Assembly: GCF_001429765.1 (NCBI RefSeq)
Contig: NZ_LMJB01000001.1
Location: forward strand, 542,346 to 606,345
Direction of reading: 5' to 3'
Source: Flavobacterium sp. Root901
GTDB lineage: Bacteria; Bacteroidota; Bacteroidia; Flavobacteriales; Flavobacteriaceae
DNA length: 64,000 nt
In this document: positions 54,013-62,600 of the stretch, piece after piece
How the letters are laid out: every line of letters starts with the position of its first letter
Numbering within the stretch: the first letter of the stretch is position 1
Made by a program: the position numbers and the translations under genes
Notes under the pieces: model-generated
The model's database searches: none
What the model was told of the DNA's origin: nothing
The model's input: the letters and a program-made list of their open reading frames with translations, nothing else

Positions 54013-54387
54013 TCAAATTCTTAATACTCGTTGAGTAATGTAGATAGGATTTGAATGCCCAAAGAAAGGCGTAGAAAATTTTAAACGATTTGAATCATTA
54101 GCCGCAGACTGATCTGAAAGTGCCAGATACAAAGTGTCTACCAAACTATAAGCAGCAGCAAAAAACTTGCTGTGAAGTAAATTTGCATCATCATTTCCCG
54201 GAAGATCTTCTTCGAGATCAATATCGGCATCTTCAATAATTGAAGTTCCGCGATCCTGATTCGTAAATTTCACTCTGTGTTTCTGCGCAAGATGATGCTG
54301 ATGAGAAAAAGTATTTGCATTAAGATATTGGCCTCCGCCCAGCAGAAGCAAATTCATGAATACTAGAAATACAATTAACTTTCTCAT
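54013..54387 (-). CDS. Small exported protein upstream of the RND operon (unknown function)
   Basis: A 124-residue product with a hydrophobic N-terminus (LIVFLVFMNLLLLGGG, about residues 3-20) that may be a signal peptide. A His-rich patch FSHQHHLAQKHR and an acidic stretch EDADIDLEEDLPGNDD follow. No domain recognised. It is the same strand as, and 170 bp upstream of, the membrane-fusion gene, so a link to the efflux system is possible. The His-rich/acidic mix suggests metal binding but this is only inference. Confidence 0.55.
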   Translation of the reverse strand: MRKLIVFLVFMNLLLLGGGQYLNANTFSHQHHLAQKHRVKFTNQDRGTSIIEDADIDLEEDLPGNDDANLLHSKFFAAAYSLVDTLYLALSDQSAANDSNRLKFSTPFFGHSNPIYITQRVLRI

Positions 54388-54459
54388 TTGGGTGCGAAAG
54401 TAGTAAAAGTATCATAACAAAAAAAGAATTTTTAACAAGGTTTAACAGTTATATAAAAC

Positions 54460-54471
54460 GAAAACGTTTTC
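54460..54471. promoter_or_regulatory. Perfect palindrome GAAAACGTTTTC
   Basis: A 12-bp perfect palindrome with the central AACGTT of LacI/GalR-type operators, 73 bp upstream of the small exported protein gene. No LacI-family gene is in the window. Confidence 0.4.
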
Positions 54472-54561
54472 ATTCATTTAATATTCAACAATTTTATTAA
54501 AAAACTTACTTTATTAGGTAACATATTTTTTATATATTTATAAATCAGTCACTTACAAATA

Positions 54562-54969
54562 TTAAAAAATTGTAATTTGCATTATTGTGAATTCCTGACC
54601 GGCTTTAGTAAATTTTTCAAAAGTATCTTTCATTCCAAATTTTTCGTAAAAAGACTTTTTATTAGCTCTGGCATTGCACCAGACTTTTTCTAAATCTCTT
54701 TCTTTTGCAAAATCTAAAATATGTTTTAAAAGCTTTGACGCGATTCCTCTTCCCTGATATTCTTCCAAAGTTGCTAATTTTCGAAACTGCATTTCCCTTC
54801 CTTCAATAAAACAGGAAACTATAGAAACTAATTTATCATCTTCAAAAACTCCAAAATGAAATCCTGCACTGTCTTCTTCCAACTGTACAAACTCAAAAGG
54901 CTGGTCCGGCCACATTACTTTATGTCTTATCTGCCAGGTTTGCGAAGCCTGAATTTCTTTAATTTCCAT
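54562..54969 (-). CDS. GNAT-family N-acetyltransferase
   Basis: A 135-residue acetyl-CoA-dependent acetyltransferase. The core (residues about 40-125) contains strands FGVFEDDKLVSIVSCFIEG and the motif A segment LATLEEYQGRGIASKLLKHIL (the QxxGxG/A pyrophosphate loop), then WCNARANKKSFYEKFGM, typical of GNAT strand 5 and helix 4. The substrate cannot be inferred. It is a single gene with no obvious partner. Confidence 0.88.
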   Translation of the reverse strand: MEIKEIQASQTWQIRHKVMWPDQPFEFVQLEEDSAGFHFGVFEDDKLVSIVSCFIEGREMQFRKLATLEEYQGRGIASKLLKHILDFAKERDLEKVWCNARANKKSFYEKFGMKDTFEKFTKAGQEFTIMQITIF

Positions 54970-55032
54970 TTTGCATTGATTTAACTGAAATACAAATTTA
55001 ACTATAGTAATGAAAAACTAAGTTTAAGGAAT

Positions 55033-55066
55033 AAAAAAAGGAACCCAAATTAGATTCCTTTTTTTA
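55033..55066 (-). terminator. Terminator of the 55082 gene
   Basis: An 11-bp A/T-rich stem AAAAAAAGGAA / TTCCTTTTTTT. On the minus strand it follows the stop codon. Confidence 0.8.
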
Positions 55067-55081
55067 CTCCTGAGCTTAAAA

Positions 55082-55699
55082 TTATATTACTTTGATATAA
55101 TAAACTTCTTTATTTGTATCTGTAATTTTTTCAATTCCATTTTCTCCTTTTTCTGCAATATTTACGGCTCTGATTGTCTTAGAATTCTCGTCTAAAAAAC
55201 AATCCCAGATTTTTCCGTCAGATAAGATAATAGCAGAATACAAAGAGTCGGATTTGTCATTATTAAAATAAATAATATTTTCTGTTTTAGTTAATGTCTT
55301 TACTTTTGATTTACGATCCTGGTCATAAAACAGAAGTTTGTCCTGTACTACTTCAATTAATTTATCAACCTTCTTATTCTTAAAATCTTCCTTGGCACTT
55401 AAAGTCCAGTCTGGTTTATCGCCAGTCATTAACCATGTTCCGTTTACTTTTGCTAAAATGTCTTTTCTTAGAATTTCTTTTAAAGTATCAACCTTTTTTA
55501 ATGCTTGCTGAGCTATTTCATTATCAGGTTTAATTTTTGAAGCAATTGAAAATTGATCCAGGGCTTTTACAAAATCTGATTTCTTAAAATAAGAAATTCC
55601 CAGATCGTATTTGTTTTTTTGGAATTTCTCCTTTGTATCATTTTGCGAGATACTTTTCACTGAAAACAGCAAAATGATAAGAATTAAATAATTTTTCAT
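55082..55699 (-). CDS. Exported protein with TPR-like start (unknown function)
   Basis: A 205-residue protein when started at the ATG at 55699. The hydrophobic segment NYLILIILLFSVKSISQ then forms a proper signal peptide with cleavage expected after ISQ. A TTG at 55723 would add eight residues before it and is less likely. The mature part starts with a TPR-like helix pair (KYDLGISYFKKSDFVKALDQFSIASKIKPDNE). A beta-rich domain follows (VNGTWLMTGDKPDWTL, KLLFYDQDRKSK, SAIILSDGKIWDCFLD). It is periplasmic. Monocistronic. Confidence 0.6.
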   Translation of the reverse strand: MKNYLILIILLFSVKSISQNDTKEKFQKNKYDLGISYFKKSDFVKALDQFSIASKIKPDNEIAQQALKKVDTLKEILRKDILAKVNGTWLMTGDKPDWTLSAKEDFKNKKVDKLIEVVQDKLLFYDQDRKSKVKTLTKTENIIYFNNDKSDSLYSAIILSDGKIWDCFLDENSKTIRAVNIAEKGENGIEKITDTNKEVYYIKVI

Positions 55700-55861
55700 T
55701 AGTAGGGCGTTTATTTTTTCCAAACATAATAATAATATTTTTCTTCCCTTTATTGTTTAACGTAAATTAAACATTTTTCTTAAAAACCCCTTATCTGATC
55801 GATTCTGTGTAAATTTAATTTTAATTTTTTAATTACTGATAACAAATAAATGTAGATGTTT

Positions 55862-55898
55862 ATATAAAAAATAACCGCTTTAATTATAAAGCGGTTAT
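55862..55898 (-). terminator. Terminator of the M1 peptidase gene
   Basis: A 12-bp stem ATAACCGCTTTA / TAAAGCGGTTAT. On the minus strand a T-run follows the peptidase stop. Confidence 0.88.
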
Positions 55899-55920
55899 AT
55901 GATTATGAGTGAGAATTACT

Positions 55921-57792
55921 TTATTTGCTGACCCAGATATTATTATCCGGTGTTGCATCTAAGAAAATTCCGCCGTCGAGAGTAACTTTTTTAATTTGTT
56001 TTTTGTTCTTCAAAGCCACTGAAACTGCTTTTTGATTTTTCTCCCAAACTGCCGGAGTCTGGTGAATTGTTTCTGTTGAGTCATCTGAATAAACAATATT
56101 AACATCAAATGGAATTGCAAATCCTCCCTTATTTTCTACAGCAATTGTGTTTTTTGAAACCTCTTTCACCGAAAGATCGATGTAATTGTTTGTGAAGAAC
56201 CAATTATTGAAAAACCAATTCAGATTTTTTCCTGAACCTGTATTCATAGAATTAAAATAATCCCACGGAATTGGATGTTTTCCATTCCATGTTTCCATAT
56301 AATGATGAAGCGATTTTTTGAATAAATCATCACCAAGTAAATCTTTTAAAGCGATATACGAAAGAGAAGCTTTTCCGTAAGAGTTGTTTCCATACCCCGG
56401 ACCTGAAACTTGCGTAGACATAGAAATAATAGGCTGATCTTCTTCTGTAGATTTGTCATTGATGTATTGTTCTACCCTAAATTCTTTATAAAATTTATCG
56501 GCTGCTTCTTTGCCGTGTTCTGCAATTCCAATTAAATATTCAAAAGTAGTTGCCCAGCCTTCGTCCATAAAAGCATAACGCGTTTCGTTGATTCCCATAA
56601 AAAATGGAAAATATGTATGAGCGACTTCATGATCCTGAACTAATTGTGCAAATTTTGGATCATCCATTTGTGAATCGTTACACATCATTGGATATTCCAT
56701 ATCTGCAAATCCCTGAAATGCTGTCATTTTTGAAAACGGGTACGGAATTCCAGGCCAGTTGTTTGAAAACCAGTCTAAAGCATATTGATTGTTTTTAACC
56801 GAATTGACAAAATCAGTTCCTTTTATATCATAAGCCGCCTGAACACTTGCACGACGATTTGTTTTTTTATCTACAATAACACTGCTCGCATCCCATAAAT
56901 AATGATCGCTTAAACCAAAACATACATCTGAAATATTTTTGGCTTCAAATTTCCATGTATTCCACTCATTTTGTTTGGTCACTAATCCGCTTTTCATTTC
57001 CTGTTCGTTTGCAATATGGAGAATTTCATCTGTCATGTATGATTTTTTAAGACGTGCCGCAAACTCCGGCTGTAAAACCTCATCCGGATTTAAAAAATCT
57101 CCAGTTGCGTATACGACATAGTTTTTTGGCGCTTTTACAGAATATACATAATCATTAAAATCGTTGTAAAATTCCTGACGGTCTGTGTGTGATATTCTGT
57201 CCCATCCATTATAATCATCAAAAACAGAAACTCGCGGATAACTATAAGCCACGAAAAAAGTCGTTTCATCAATCTGTCCTTCTCTTCCGCTTTCTTTTGA
57301 TAAAGGATAATTCCAGTCGATATTGATGATTGTTTTAGAATGCGGCGCAATGGCTTTTTTCATTTTTATATTTCCAACAGTTCCCCAGTTTCTTGCGTCT
57401 TCTTTATAAACTTCTCCTCCTATTTTTAGGGACGTAATCGTTAATCCGCTAGTTAAAAAATCATCACTTACACTACCGCCTCTTGGCGATGAAGGTTTGT
57501 GAAGGTTGTTGACAAAACGAACAACAAAATTTCTTAAACTGTCGTTACTGTTATTTTCGTAGACAATAGTTTCGGTTCCTGAAACCATTTTCGTTTTGGC
57601 ATCAACGGTAATATCCATAGTATAATTTCCGTGATTCTGCCAATAATTTTTTCCGGGTTTTCCGTCCATTGAACGAGTTCCTTTGGCGTAAGCATCTTTA
57701 ATATTCCTTGGCATATAAAGCTCTTGTGCAAAGCTTGTTTGTGCCAAAAACAAAAAAGCTAAACATGCAAATTGAAATAGACTTTTTTTCAT
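55921..57792 (-). CDS. M1-family zinc metallopeptidase
   Basis: A 623-residue exported peptidase (signal peptide ends SFAQ). The gluzincin fold shows FADMEYPMM, a GAMEN-like exopeptidase motif, then the zinc motif HEVAH around residue 389 and the third ligand Glu in DEGWATTFEYL. The N-terminal beta domain (DITVDAKTKMVSGTETIVY) and a C-terminal domain are complete. M1 enzymes remove N-terminal residues from peptides. The protein probably acts in the periplasm or at the surface. Monocistronic with a terminator. Confidence 0.9.
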   Translation of the reverse strand: MKKSLFQFACLAFLFLAQTSFAQELYMPRNIKDAYAKGTRSMDGKPGKNYWQNHGNYTMDITVDAKTKMVSGTETIVYENNSNDSLRNFVVRFVNNLHKPSSPRGGSVSDDFLTSGLTITSLKIGGEVYKEDARNWGTVGNIKMKKAIAPHSKTIINIDWNYPLSKESGREGQIDETTFFVAYSYPRVSVFDDYNGWDRISHTDRQEFYNDFNDYVYSVKAPKNYVVYATGDFLNPDEVLQPEFAARLKKSYMTDEILHIANEQEMKSGLVTKQNEWNTWKFEAKNISDVCFGLSDHYLWDASSVIVDKKTNRRASVQAAYDIKGTDFVNSVKNNQYALDWFSNNWPGIPYPFSKMTAFQGFADMEYPMMCNDSQMDDPKFAQLVQDHEVAHTYFPFFMGINETRYAFMDEGWATTFEYLIGIAEHGKEAADKFYKEFRVEQYINDKSTEEDQPIISMSTQVSGPGYGNNSYGKASLSYIALKDLLGDDLFKKSLHHYMETWNGKHPIPWDYFNSMNTGSGKNLNWFFNNWFFTNNYIDLSVKEVSKNTIAVENKGGFAIPFDVNIVYSDDSTETIHQTPAVWEKNQKAVSVALKNKKQIKKVTLDGGIFLDATPDNNIWVSK

Positions 57793-57946
57793 AAGCTGGT
57801 TTTTGTTAATTTTTAAATTGTTTTTACAATAAGACTTCTTTTTTTGAAGAAGGTTACAATTCTTAACAAAATTATATTTTTAAAAGCAAAAAATCACAAA
57901 CTAAGATTTTACAATCAAAAATCTCAGAACCTTAGGATCTCAGCTC

Positions 57947-57991
57947 CTTAAAAAAAGAAAAACCGCCTTATTCTAAACGAAAAGACGGTAT
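57947..57991 (-). terminator. Probable terminator of gapN
   Basis: On the minus strand ACCGTC pairs imperfectly with GGCGGT around an AT-rich loop, and a run of Ts follows. It is weaker than the other terminators. Confidence 0.5.
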
Positions 57992-58016
57992 CTACAATTA
58001 ATATATAACCTTGATA

Positions 58017-59597
58017 CTACAAAATATAGTCGGTATTAATGAAGTTTGATTCTTTGCTGTTTAGCAATTCCTGCAAAATTTCATTGTTATAAGCGATATC
58101 TTTTGAAGCGACAAACGTACGAATTGAAAAGGAGCGCAAAGCATCTGGAATACTTAATGTTCCTACTGCAGAATCTTTACGACCTGTAAACGGGAAAGCA
58201 TCCGGACCTCTCTGGCAAGAACTGTTTAAGTTAACACGACAGACTAAGTTTACCAAAGCATCAATAAGCGGTGCAAGGGTTTTAATATCTTTTCCGAACA
58301 AACTTACCTGCTGTCCGTAATTTGATTCTGCCATATCTTCTAATGGTTCCTGAATATCTTTAAAAGAAATAACCGGAACTACAGGTCCAAATTGTTCTTC
58401 ATGATACACTCGCATTTTGCTGTTTACCGGATATAAAACTGCCGGAAAAATATAATTATCTGTATGTTTTCCTCCTTTTTCATTAATGACTTTTGCGCCT
58501 TTGCTTGTTGCATCGTCAATTAATCCCTGAATATATTTTGGTTTATCTGTTTCCGGAAGCGGTGTCAATGCAACTCCTTTTTCCCACGGATTTCCAAATG
58601 GCAGTGAATCTACTTTTTCAGAGAATCTTTTGTTGAATTCTTCTGCGATCGATTCGTGCACATACAATACTTTTAATGCCGTACAACGCTGTCCGTTAAA
58701 AGATAAAGTTCCGGTAATACACTCCTGAATAGCCAGATCTAAATCGGCATCAGGTAAAATAATCGCTGGATTTTTAGCTTCAAGGCCCAAAATTAAACGA
58801 AGTCTGTTTTTGTTTGGATGCTGATCCTGTAAAGCAATCGCCGATTTACTGTTTCCGATTAAAGCCAGAACATCAATTTTCCCGGATTTCATAATTGGAG
58901 AAGCTACTTCGCGGCCTCTTCCGTAAACAATATTGATAACACCTTTTGGGAAACTGCTTCTAAAAGCTTCTAATAATGGCGAAATACATAAAACACCATG
59001 TTTTGCCGGTTTGAAAATTACAGTGTTACCCATAATTAAAGCCGGAATCAATAAAGAGAAAGTCTCATTTAAAGGATAATTGTAAGGCCCAAGACATAAC
59101 ACCACGCCAAGAGGTCCGCGGCGGATCATGGCATTTACACCCTGCACTTTTTCAAAATGTGCACTGCGTCCATTTAATTCTTTATAGCTTGCAATGGTAT
59201 CGTAAATATATTCAACCGTTCTGTCAAATTCTTTTTGAGAATCGCCCAATGATTTTCCAATTTCCCACATTAAATATTTTACTACTTCTTCGCGGGTTTC
59301 TTTCATTTGTTTCACGAAATTCTCCATGCATTTAATACGGTCAGCTACTTTCATTGTTGGCCATAATCCCTGCCCTTTGTCGTATGCAGCATTGGCAGCT
59401 TCTACAACTTCCGCCGCTTCTTTTTCTGCCATAAAAGGAATAGATCCTAATAAAGTAGGCGCATATTTTTCTGTAGAAGAAATAGTCGAAAACACAGGTG
59501 TAGTCTGGCCTGTCCATTGTTTTAATTCTCCGTTAACAAGGTAAGTATCTTGATTTATAAGGCTTTTAATCTCAAATTCTTCGGGTATTAAACTCAT
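58017..59597 (-). CDS. gapN: NADP-dependent glyceraldehyde-3-phosphate dehydrogenase (GapN-type aldehyde dehydrogenase)
   Basis: A 526-residue aldehyde dehydrogenase. It oxidises glyceraldehyde 3-phosphate irreversibly to 3-phosphoglycerate, yielding NADPH. The cofactor strand [23 protein letters not shown] and the general-base Glu in [13 protein letters not shown] match non-phosphorylating GAPDH. The catalytic Cys is in [15 protein letters not shown], and [14 protein letters not shown] ([13 protein letters not shown]) is present. Length and motifs separate it from general ALDH; other ALDH substrates remain possible. It may complement the NADPH supply by gnd-zwf-pgl. Confidence 0.85.
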   Translation of the reverse strand: MSLIPEEFEIKSLINQDTYLVNGELKQWTGQTTPVFSTISSTEKYAPTLLGSIPFMAEKEAAEVVEAANAAYDKGQGLWPTMKVADRIKCMENFVKQMKETREEVVKYLMWEIGKSLGDSQKEFDRTVEYIYDTIASYKELNGRSAHFEKVQGVNAMIRRGPLGVVLCLGPYNYPLNETFSLLIPALIMGNTVIFKPAKHGVLCISPLLEAFRSSFPKGVINIVYGRGREVASPIMKSGKIDVLALIGNSKSAIALQDQHPNKNRLRLILGLEAKNPAIILPDADLDLAIQECITGTLSFNGQRCTALKVLYVHESIAEEFNKRFSEKVDSLPFGNPWEKGVALTPLPETDKPKYIQGLIDDATSKGAKVINEKGGKHTDNYIFPAVLYPVNSKMRVYHEEQFGPVVPVISFKDIQEPLEDMAESNYGQQVSLFGKDIKTLAPLIDALVNLVCRVNLNSSCQRGPDAFPFTGRKDSAVGTLSIPDALRSFSIRTFVASKDIAYNNEILQELLNSKESNFINTDYIL

Positions 59598-59635
59598 AAT
59601 CTGGTAATTTTTATTTGGTTATTAATAGCTTTTAA

Positions 59636-59664
59636 TGAAAAAAGAGGCTTTTTTCGCCTCTTCT
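59636..59664 (-). terminator. Terminator of the rhodanese gene
   Basis: Stem AAGAGGC / GCCTCTT with flanking A/T runs; on the minus strand followed by TTTTTTC. Confidence 0.82.
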
Positions 59665-59670
59665 TCATTT

Positions 59671-59982
59671 TTATGGTTGTACGGTTTCGCCTTCCCAGTC
59701 CAGGATTCCACCAAGCAGATTATAGGCATTTTCGATACCTAACTCATTCATAATCTGACATGCTTTTGCACTTCTGGCTCCAGAACGACAATACACGTAG
59801 TAGTTTTTATTTTTATCTAATTCTTCGATTTCATAAATAAAACCCTGACCTTTATTGATGTCAATGTTTACAGCATTTTCAATATAGCCATCATTAAATT
59901 CGTCTTCAGTTCTTACGTCCAGTATAACTGCATTCTCGTCAGCAGCCAGCTGGTTAACCCAATCTTCTTGTGATAAATTCAT
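59671..59982 (-). CDS. Single-domain rhodanese-like protein
   Basis: A 103-residue cytoplasmic protein of the rhodanese homology family. The strand VILDVRTEDEF is followed by IENAVNIDI. The active-site loop YCRSGARSAKACQ has the catalytic Cys. The last part (NAYNLLGGILDWEGE) is intact. It may carry sulfane sulfur for transfer or detoxification. Divergently, a Crp/Fnr-type regulator lies about 470 bp away. Nothing here names the partner protein. Confidence 0.9.
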   Translation of the reverse strand: MNLSQEDWVNQLAADENAVILDVRTEDEFNDGYIENAVNIDINKGQGFIYEIEELDKNKNYYVYCRSGARSAKACQIMNELGIENAYNLLGGILDWEGETVQP

Positions 59983-60450
59983 AATATGTGTTTTTTGTAA
60001 AATTACGACGTTTCTATTAATTAAAAACGTTCTAAATGCGATTTCGATTATTATTCTCAGAAAACGTTTTAGAGAAAGTATTATAATCAGTGAATTACAA
60101 ATTTACTTACTATTTTTAAAAATTCAGTCTACAAAATCGATGGAAAATAGGATTTTTTCATTTCGATTAAATGCTCTTAAATATAGTTTTCTGACAATTA
60201 TTGCCACTTGAATCTGTTATCTTTGTAAAAAATTATAATTTTTAATCTCTTTTTGATAAAAGTATTCACCATGAATTACACTAATTTTCACAAATTAATT
60301 TTTGAAATTTTGTAAAATTGGAGCCGAAAAAATAATTTTCAACACAGAGAAAGACATCTAAATATTTCAAAACGTCCGCTATCAATTCAAAAATAATTAC
60401 TAAATCAATTTGTAAAAATTTGTGCAATTCGGGGCAAAAAAATATAATCA
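59983..60450. other. Intergenic region between rhodanese and the Crp/Fnr gene
   Basis: 468 bp. It contains AAAACGTTTT (60061-60070), a palindrome like that at 54460, with a partial copy AAAAACGTTCT at about 60023. TATCTTTG (60218-60225) is a TAnnTTTG box on the plus strand. The last 180 bp are AT-rich with blocks such as ATTTGTGCAATTCGGGGC, which look like a decayed copy of a dispersed repeat. No gene seen. Confidence 0.45.
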
Positions 60451-61077
60451 ATGCAAAATTCATTAAAAAACATCTTTCCAAATTTCTCAAGTGAACTCAT
60501 CGCCACCATCGAAGAAAATGGAAGCCATCAGGATTTTAAAGCCGGAACAATTTTAATGCGTACCGGGCAGTATATTAAAAATACCGTTTTGATAACCAAA
60601 GGAAAAATTAAAATTTACCGTGAAGGCGAAGATGGCGGCGAGTTTTTAATGTATTATCTGCAGCCCGGACAAGCCTGCGCAATCTCAATGATCTGTACGG
60701 CAAAAAGCGAAAAAAGCCAAATCATGGCAAAAGTTGTCGAAGATGTGTCGGTAATGATGATTCCGCTGCAAATGATGGACAAATGGATGATGGAACACCG
60801 ATCCTGGTACGAATTTGTAATTGAAACCTACCGAAGCCGTTTTGAAGAAGTACTCGAAGTGGTAGACAATATTGCATTCCGTTCTATGGATGAGCGTTTG
60901 GAATTTTATTTAAAAAGACATTCTGATGCCTGCGGCTGTTCTGAAGTGAATCTTTCGCATCAGGAAATCGCAACCGAATTAAATACATCAAGAGAAGTTG
61001 TTTCCAGATTATTAAAGAAAATGGAACAGCGTGGTTTGGTTAAACTCAACCGAAACCAGATTGAACTTTTAAAGTAA
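60451..61077 (+). CDS. Crp/Fnr-family transcriptional regulator
   Basis: A 208-residue protein. The cyclic-nucleotide-binding-like beta barrel (about residues 10-125) reads GTILMRTGQYIKNTVLITKGKIKIYREGEDGGEFLMYYLQPG, then the dimerisation helix and the HTH_Crp domain (SHQEIATELNTSREVVSRLLKKMEQRGLVKL) at about 165-200. The region ACAISMICTAKSEK is Cys-containing but lacks the Fnr iron-sulfur pattern. The neighbours (rhodanese, TauE/SafE permease) suggest sulfur-related control, which remains inference. Confidence 0.9.
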   Translation: MQNSLKNIFPNFSSELIATIEENGSHQDFKAGTILMRTGQYIKNTVLITKGKIKIYREGEDGGEFLMYYLQPGQACAISMICTAKSEKSQIMAKVVEDVSVMMIPLQMMDKWMMEHRSWYEFVIETYRSRFEEVLEVVDNIAFRSMDERLEFYLKRHSDACGCSEVNLSHQEIATELNTSREVVSRLLKKMEQRGLVKLNRNQIELLK

Positions 61078-61081
61078 TAAC

Positions 61082-61233
61082 TGCCCACGGGTTTTACAGA
61101 TGAAACGGACTTTCTCTGATTAATTATACAAGTGTCCGTTCAAGCAAAGTGAGAATCCAAAAAGCATTTCGACTTCGCTCAATGTGACAAAAACATCAGT
61201 GACAATCCGTTTCATCTGTAAAACCTGTGGGCA
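61082..61233. repeat. 152-bp element with 28-bp inverted ends
   Basis: Left arm TGCCCACGGGTTTTACAGAT... (61082-61109) and right arm (61206-61233) are inverted copies with 27 of 28 identical positions. The interior holds CATTTCGACTTCGCTCAATGT, a sequence type often seen in intergenic repeats. No coding sequence inside. It lies between the Crp/Fnr gene and the permease gene, and could be a MITE-like or REPIN-like element, or a long hairpin that ends the upstream transcript. Confidence 0.8.
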
Positions 61234-61327
61234 AAAAACCCAGAGTCAAAAAAGAAAAAACATATTCTGTGATAAATGTTACTGTACATTTCTAATTTCC
61301 GAAGCAAATTTGCATAAAAACACTGCA

Positions 61328-62119
61328 ATGGAATATTTCGGATATTTTGCTTCTATTATAATTGGGATTTCACTGGGCTTAATTGGCGGCGGCGGATCTA
61401 TTCTGACTATTCCTATTCTGGTTTACCTTTTTAAAGTAAATCCGGACCAGGCTACTTCTTATTCCTTATTTATTGTTGGATTAACCGCATTATTTGGCAG
61501 TTATAGTCATTATAAGATGGGAAATCTTAAACTAAAATCGGCTTTATATTTTGCGATTCCTTCTGTGATTTCAATTCTTATCATTCGCGAAGTTATATTT
61601 CCACAAATTGCGGCGACTCTTTTTTCAATTGCCTCTTATACCATTTCAAAAGATTTTCTGATTATGATTGTATTTTCAGTTTTGATGATAACAGCGGCAA
61701 TTTCAATGATTCGAAAAAACCTCACAGAGATAAAAAGTTCCGAAACCAATTATGTACAATTAAGTTTTATTGGTTTTTTGGTTGGAATTGTAACCGGATT
61801 TCTGGGTGCCGGCGGCGGATTTTTAATTATTCCTGCACTTTTGTTTTTTGCTAAATTGCCAATGAAACAAGCCGTTGGGACTTCATTATTAATCATTACG
61901 ATTAATTCTTCCATTGGTTTTGGCGGTGATTTATACATTGGAACTCCAATTGATTATTCTTTTTTATCAGGCATTTCGGTAATGGCTCTTTTAGGAATGC
62001 TGATTGGAAGCCAACTTTCTAAAAAAATCGACGGAAGTAAATTAAAACCGCTTTTTGGGTGGTTTGTTCTCGTAATGGGATTTTATATTATTGCAAAAGA
62101 AGTTTTGTTTCACTTGTAG
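61328..62119 (+). CDS. TauE/SafE-family sulfite/anion exporter or sulfonate permease
   Basis: A 263-residue inner-membrane protein with about eight helices. It has two TauE/SafE half motifs: GLIGGGGSILTIPILVYLFKVNPDQATSYSLF near the start and GFLGAGGGFLIIPALLFFAKLPMKQAVGTSLL in the second half. The start is the ATG at 61328 (MEYFGYFASIIIG). A GTG at 61184 would add 48 residues encoded by the inverted-repeat element, and I reject it. The family transports sulfite, sulfoacetate or similar anions. Next to a Crp/Fnr and rhodanese gene it may act in sulfur metabolism. Confidence 0.88.
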   Translation: MEYFGYFASIIIGISLGLIGGGGSILTIPILVYLFKVNPDQATSYSLFIVGLTALFGSYSHYKMGNLKLKSALYFAIPSVISILIIREVIFPQIAATLFSIASYTISKDFLIMIVFSVLMITAAISMIRKNLTEIKSSETNYVQLSFIGFLVGIVTGFLGAGGGFLIIPALLFFAKLPMKQAVGTSLLIITINSSIGFGGDLYIGTPIDYSFLSGISVMALLGMLIGSQLSKKIDGSKLKPLFGWFVLVMGFYIIAKEVLFHL

Positions 62120-62122
62120 AAA

Positions 62123-62155
62123 ATCTTTGTCAAAGTTTCAAACTTTGACAAAGAT
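62123..62155. repeat. Perfect 33-bp palindrome (ATCTTTGTCAAAGTTT arms)
   Basis: 16-bp arms ATCTTTGTCAAAGTTT and AAACTTTGACAAAGAT around one central C. Located just after the permease gene and before the end of the minus-strand membrane-protein gene. It may act as a terminator hairpin, but no T-run follows on the plus strand. Confidence 0.8.
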
Positions 62156-62162
62156 GAAACTT

Positions 62163-62600
62163 TTATAATGTCTTTTTCTCGGTAGTTTTAGAATTTGGTT
62201 TTCTGTAAAATAAATACCTCAAAACCAAAGTATAAAAAGTAAAAATGGAAGTCGTTAAAGTTCCCACAACAAATAAAAATTCTGTTTGTGATAAAATAAA
62301 GAATTTATAAGATGCGCCGGCTCCGTGGAGCAAAATTACCAGAGCAATAAAAATCGCCCATCTTGACGAAAAAACAAAAGCTTTTTTAGCATTTTCCTGT
62401 CTCAGTTTTCGCTCCAGACTTTCATTGGCCTGCTCGATTTCAAATCGCTTTAATTCAATATATTCGGAATGGCTTTTAGGATCATAAGGTCTCATCAGAT
62501 GATCTTCTTTTTCTGCTTCTTTCGTTACATCTTTTGGAACATTAATAATATCATTTCCTAAAGCACTTTCCGGTAATTTTTCTGCTAAAGTCTTTTTCAT
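62163..62600 (-). CDS. Small two-helix membrane protein, candidate toxin of a Panacea pair
   Basis: A 145-residue protein. A charged N-terminal about 80 residues contains a coiled-coil stretch (IELKRFEIEQANESLERKLRQENAKK). Two transmembrane helices follow (RWAIFIALVILLHGAGASYKF and FLFVVGTLTTSIFTFYTLVLRYLF). No family recognised. Its ATG overlaps the TAA of the upstream Panacea gene by one base (TAATG), so translation is coupled. Small membrane proteins are one of the toxin classes paired with Panacea-domain antitoxins. The order antitoxin-toxin supports that reading, but no toxicity motif can be checked. Confidence 0.6.
   Translation of the reverse strand: MKKTLAEKLPESALGNDIINVPKDVTKEAEKEDHLMRPYDPKSHSEYIELKRFEIEQANESLERKLRQENAKKAFVFSSRWAIFIALVILLHGAGASYKFFILSQTEFLFVVGTLTTSIFTFYTLVLRYLFYRKPNSKTTEKKTL

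Noticed and set aside
61184..61327. GTG start 48 codons upstream of the permease
   Set aside because: This stretch lies partly inside the inverted-repeat element; its CxxC segment is repeat-derived, and the ATG at 61328 gives the normal family start.
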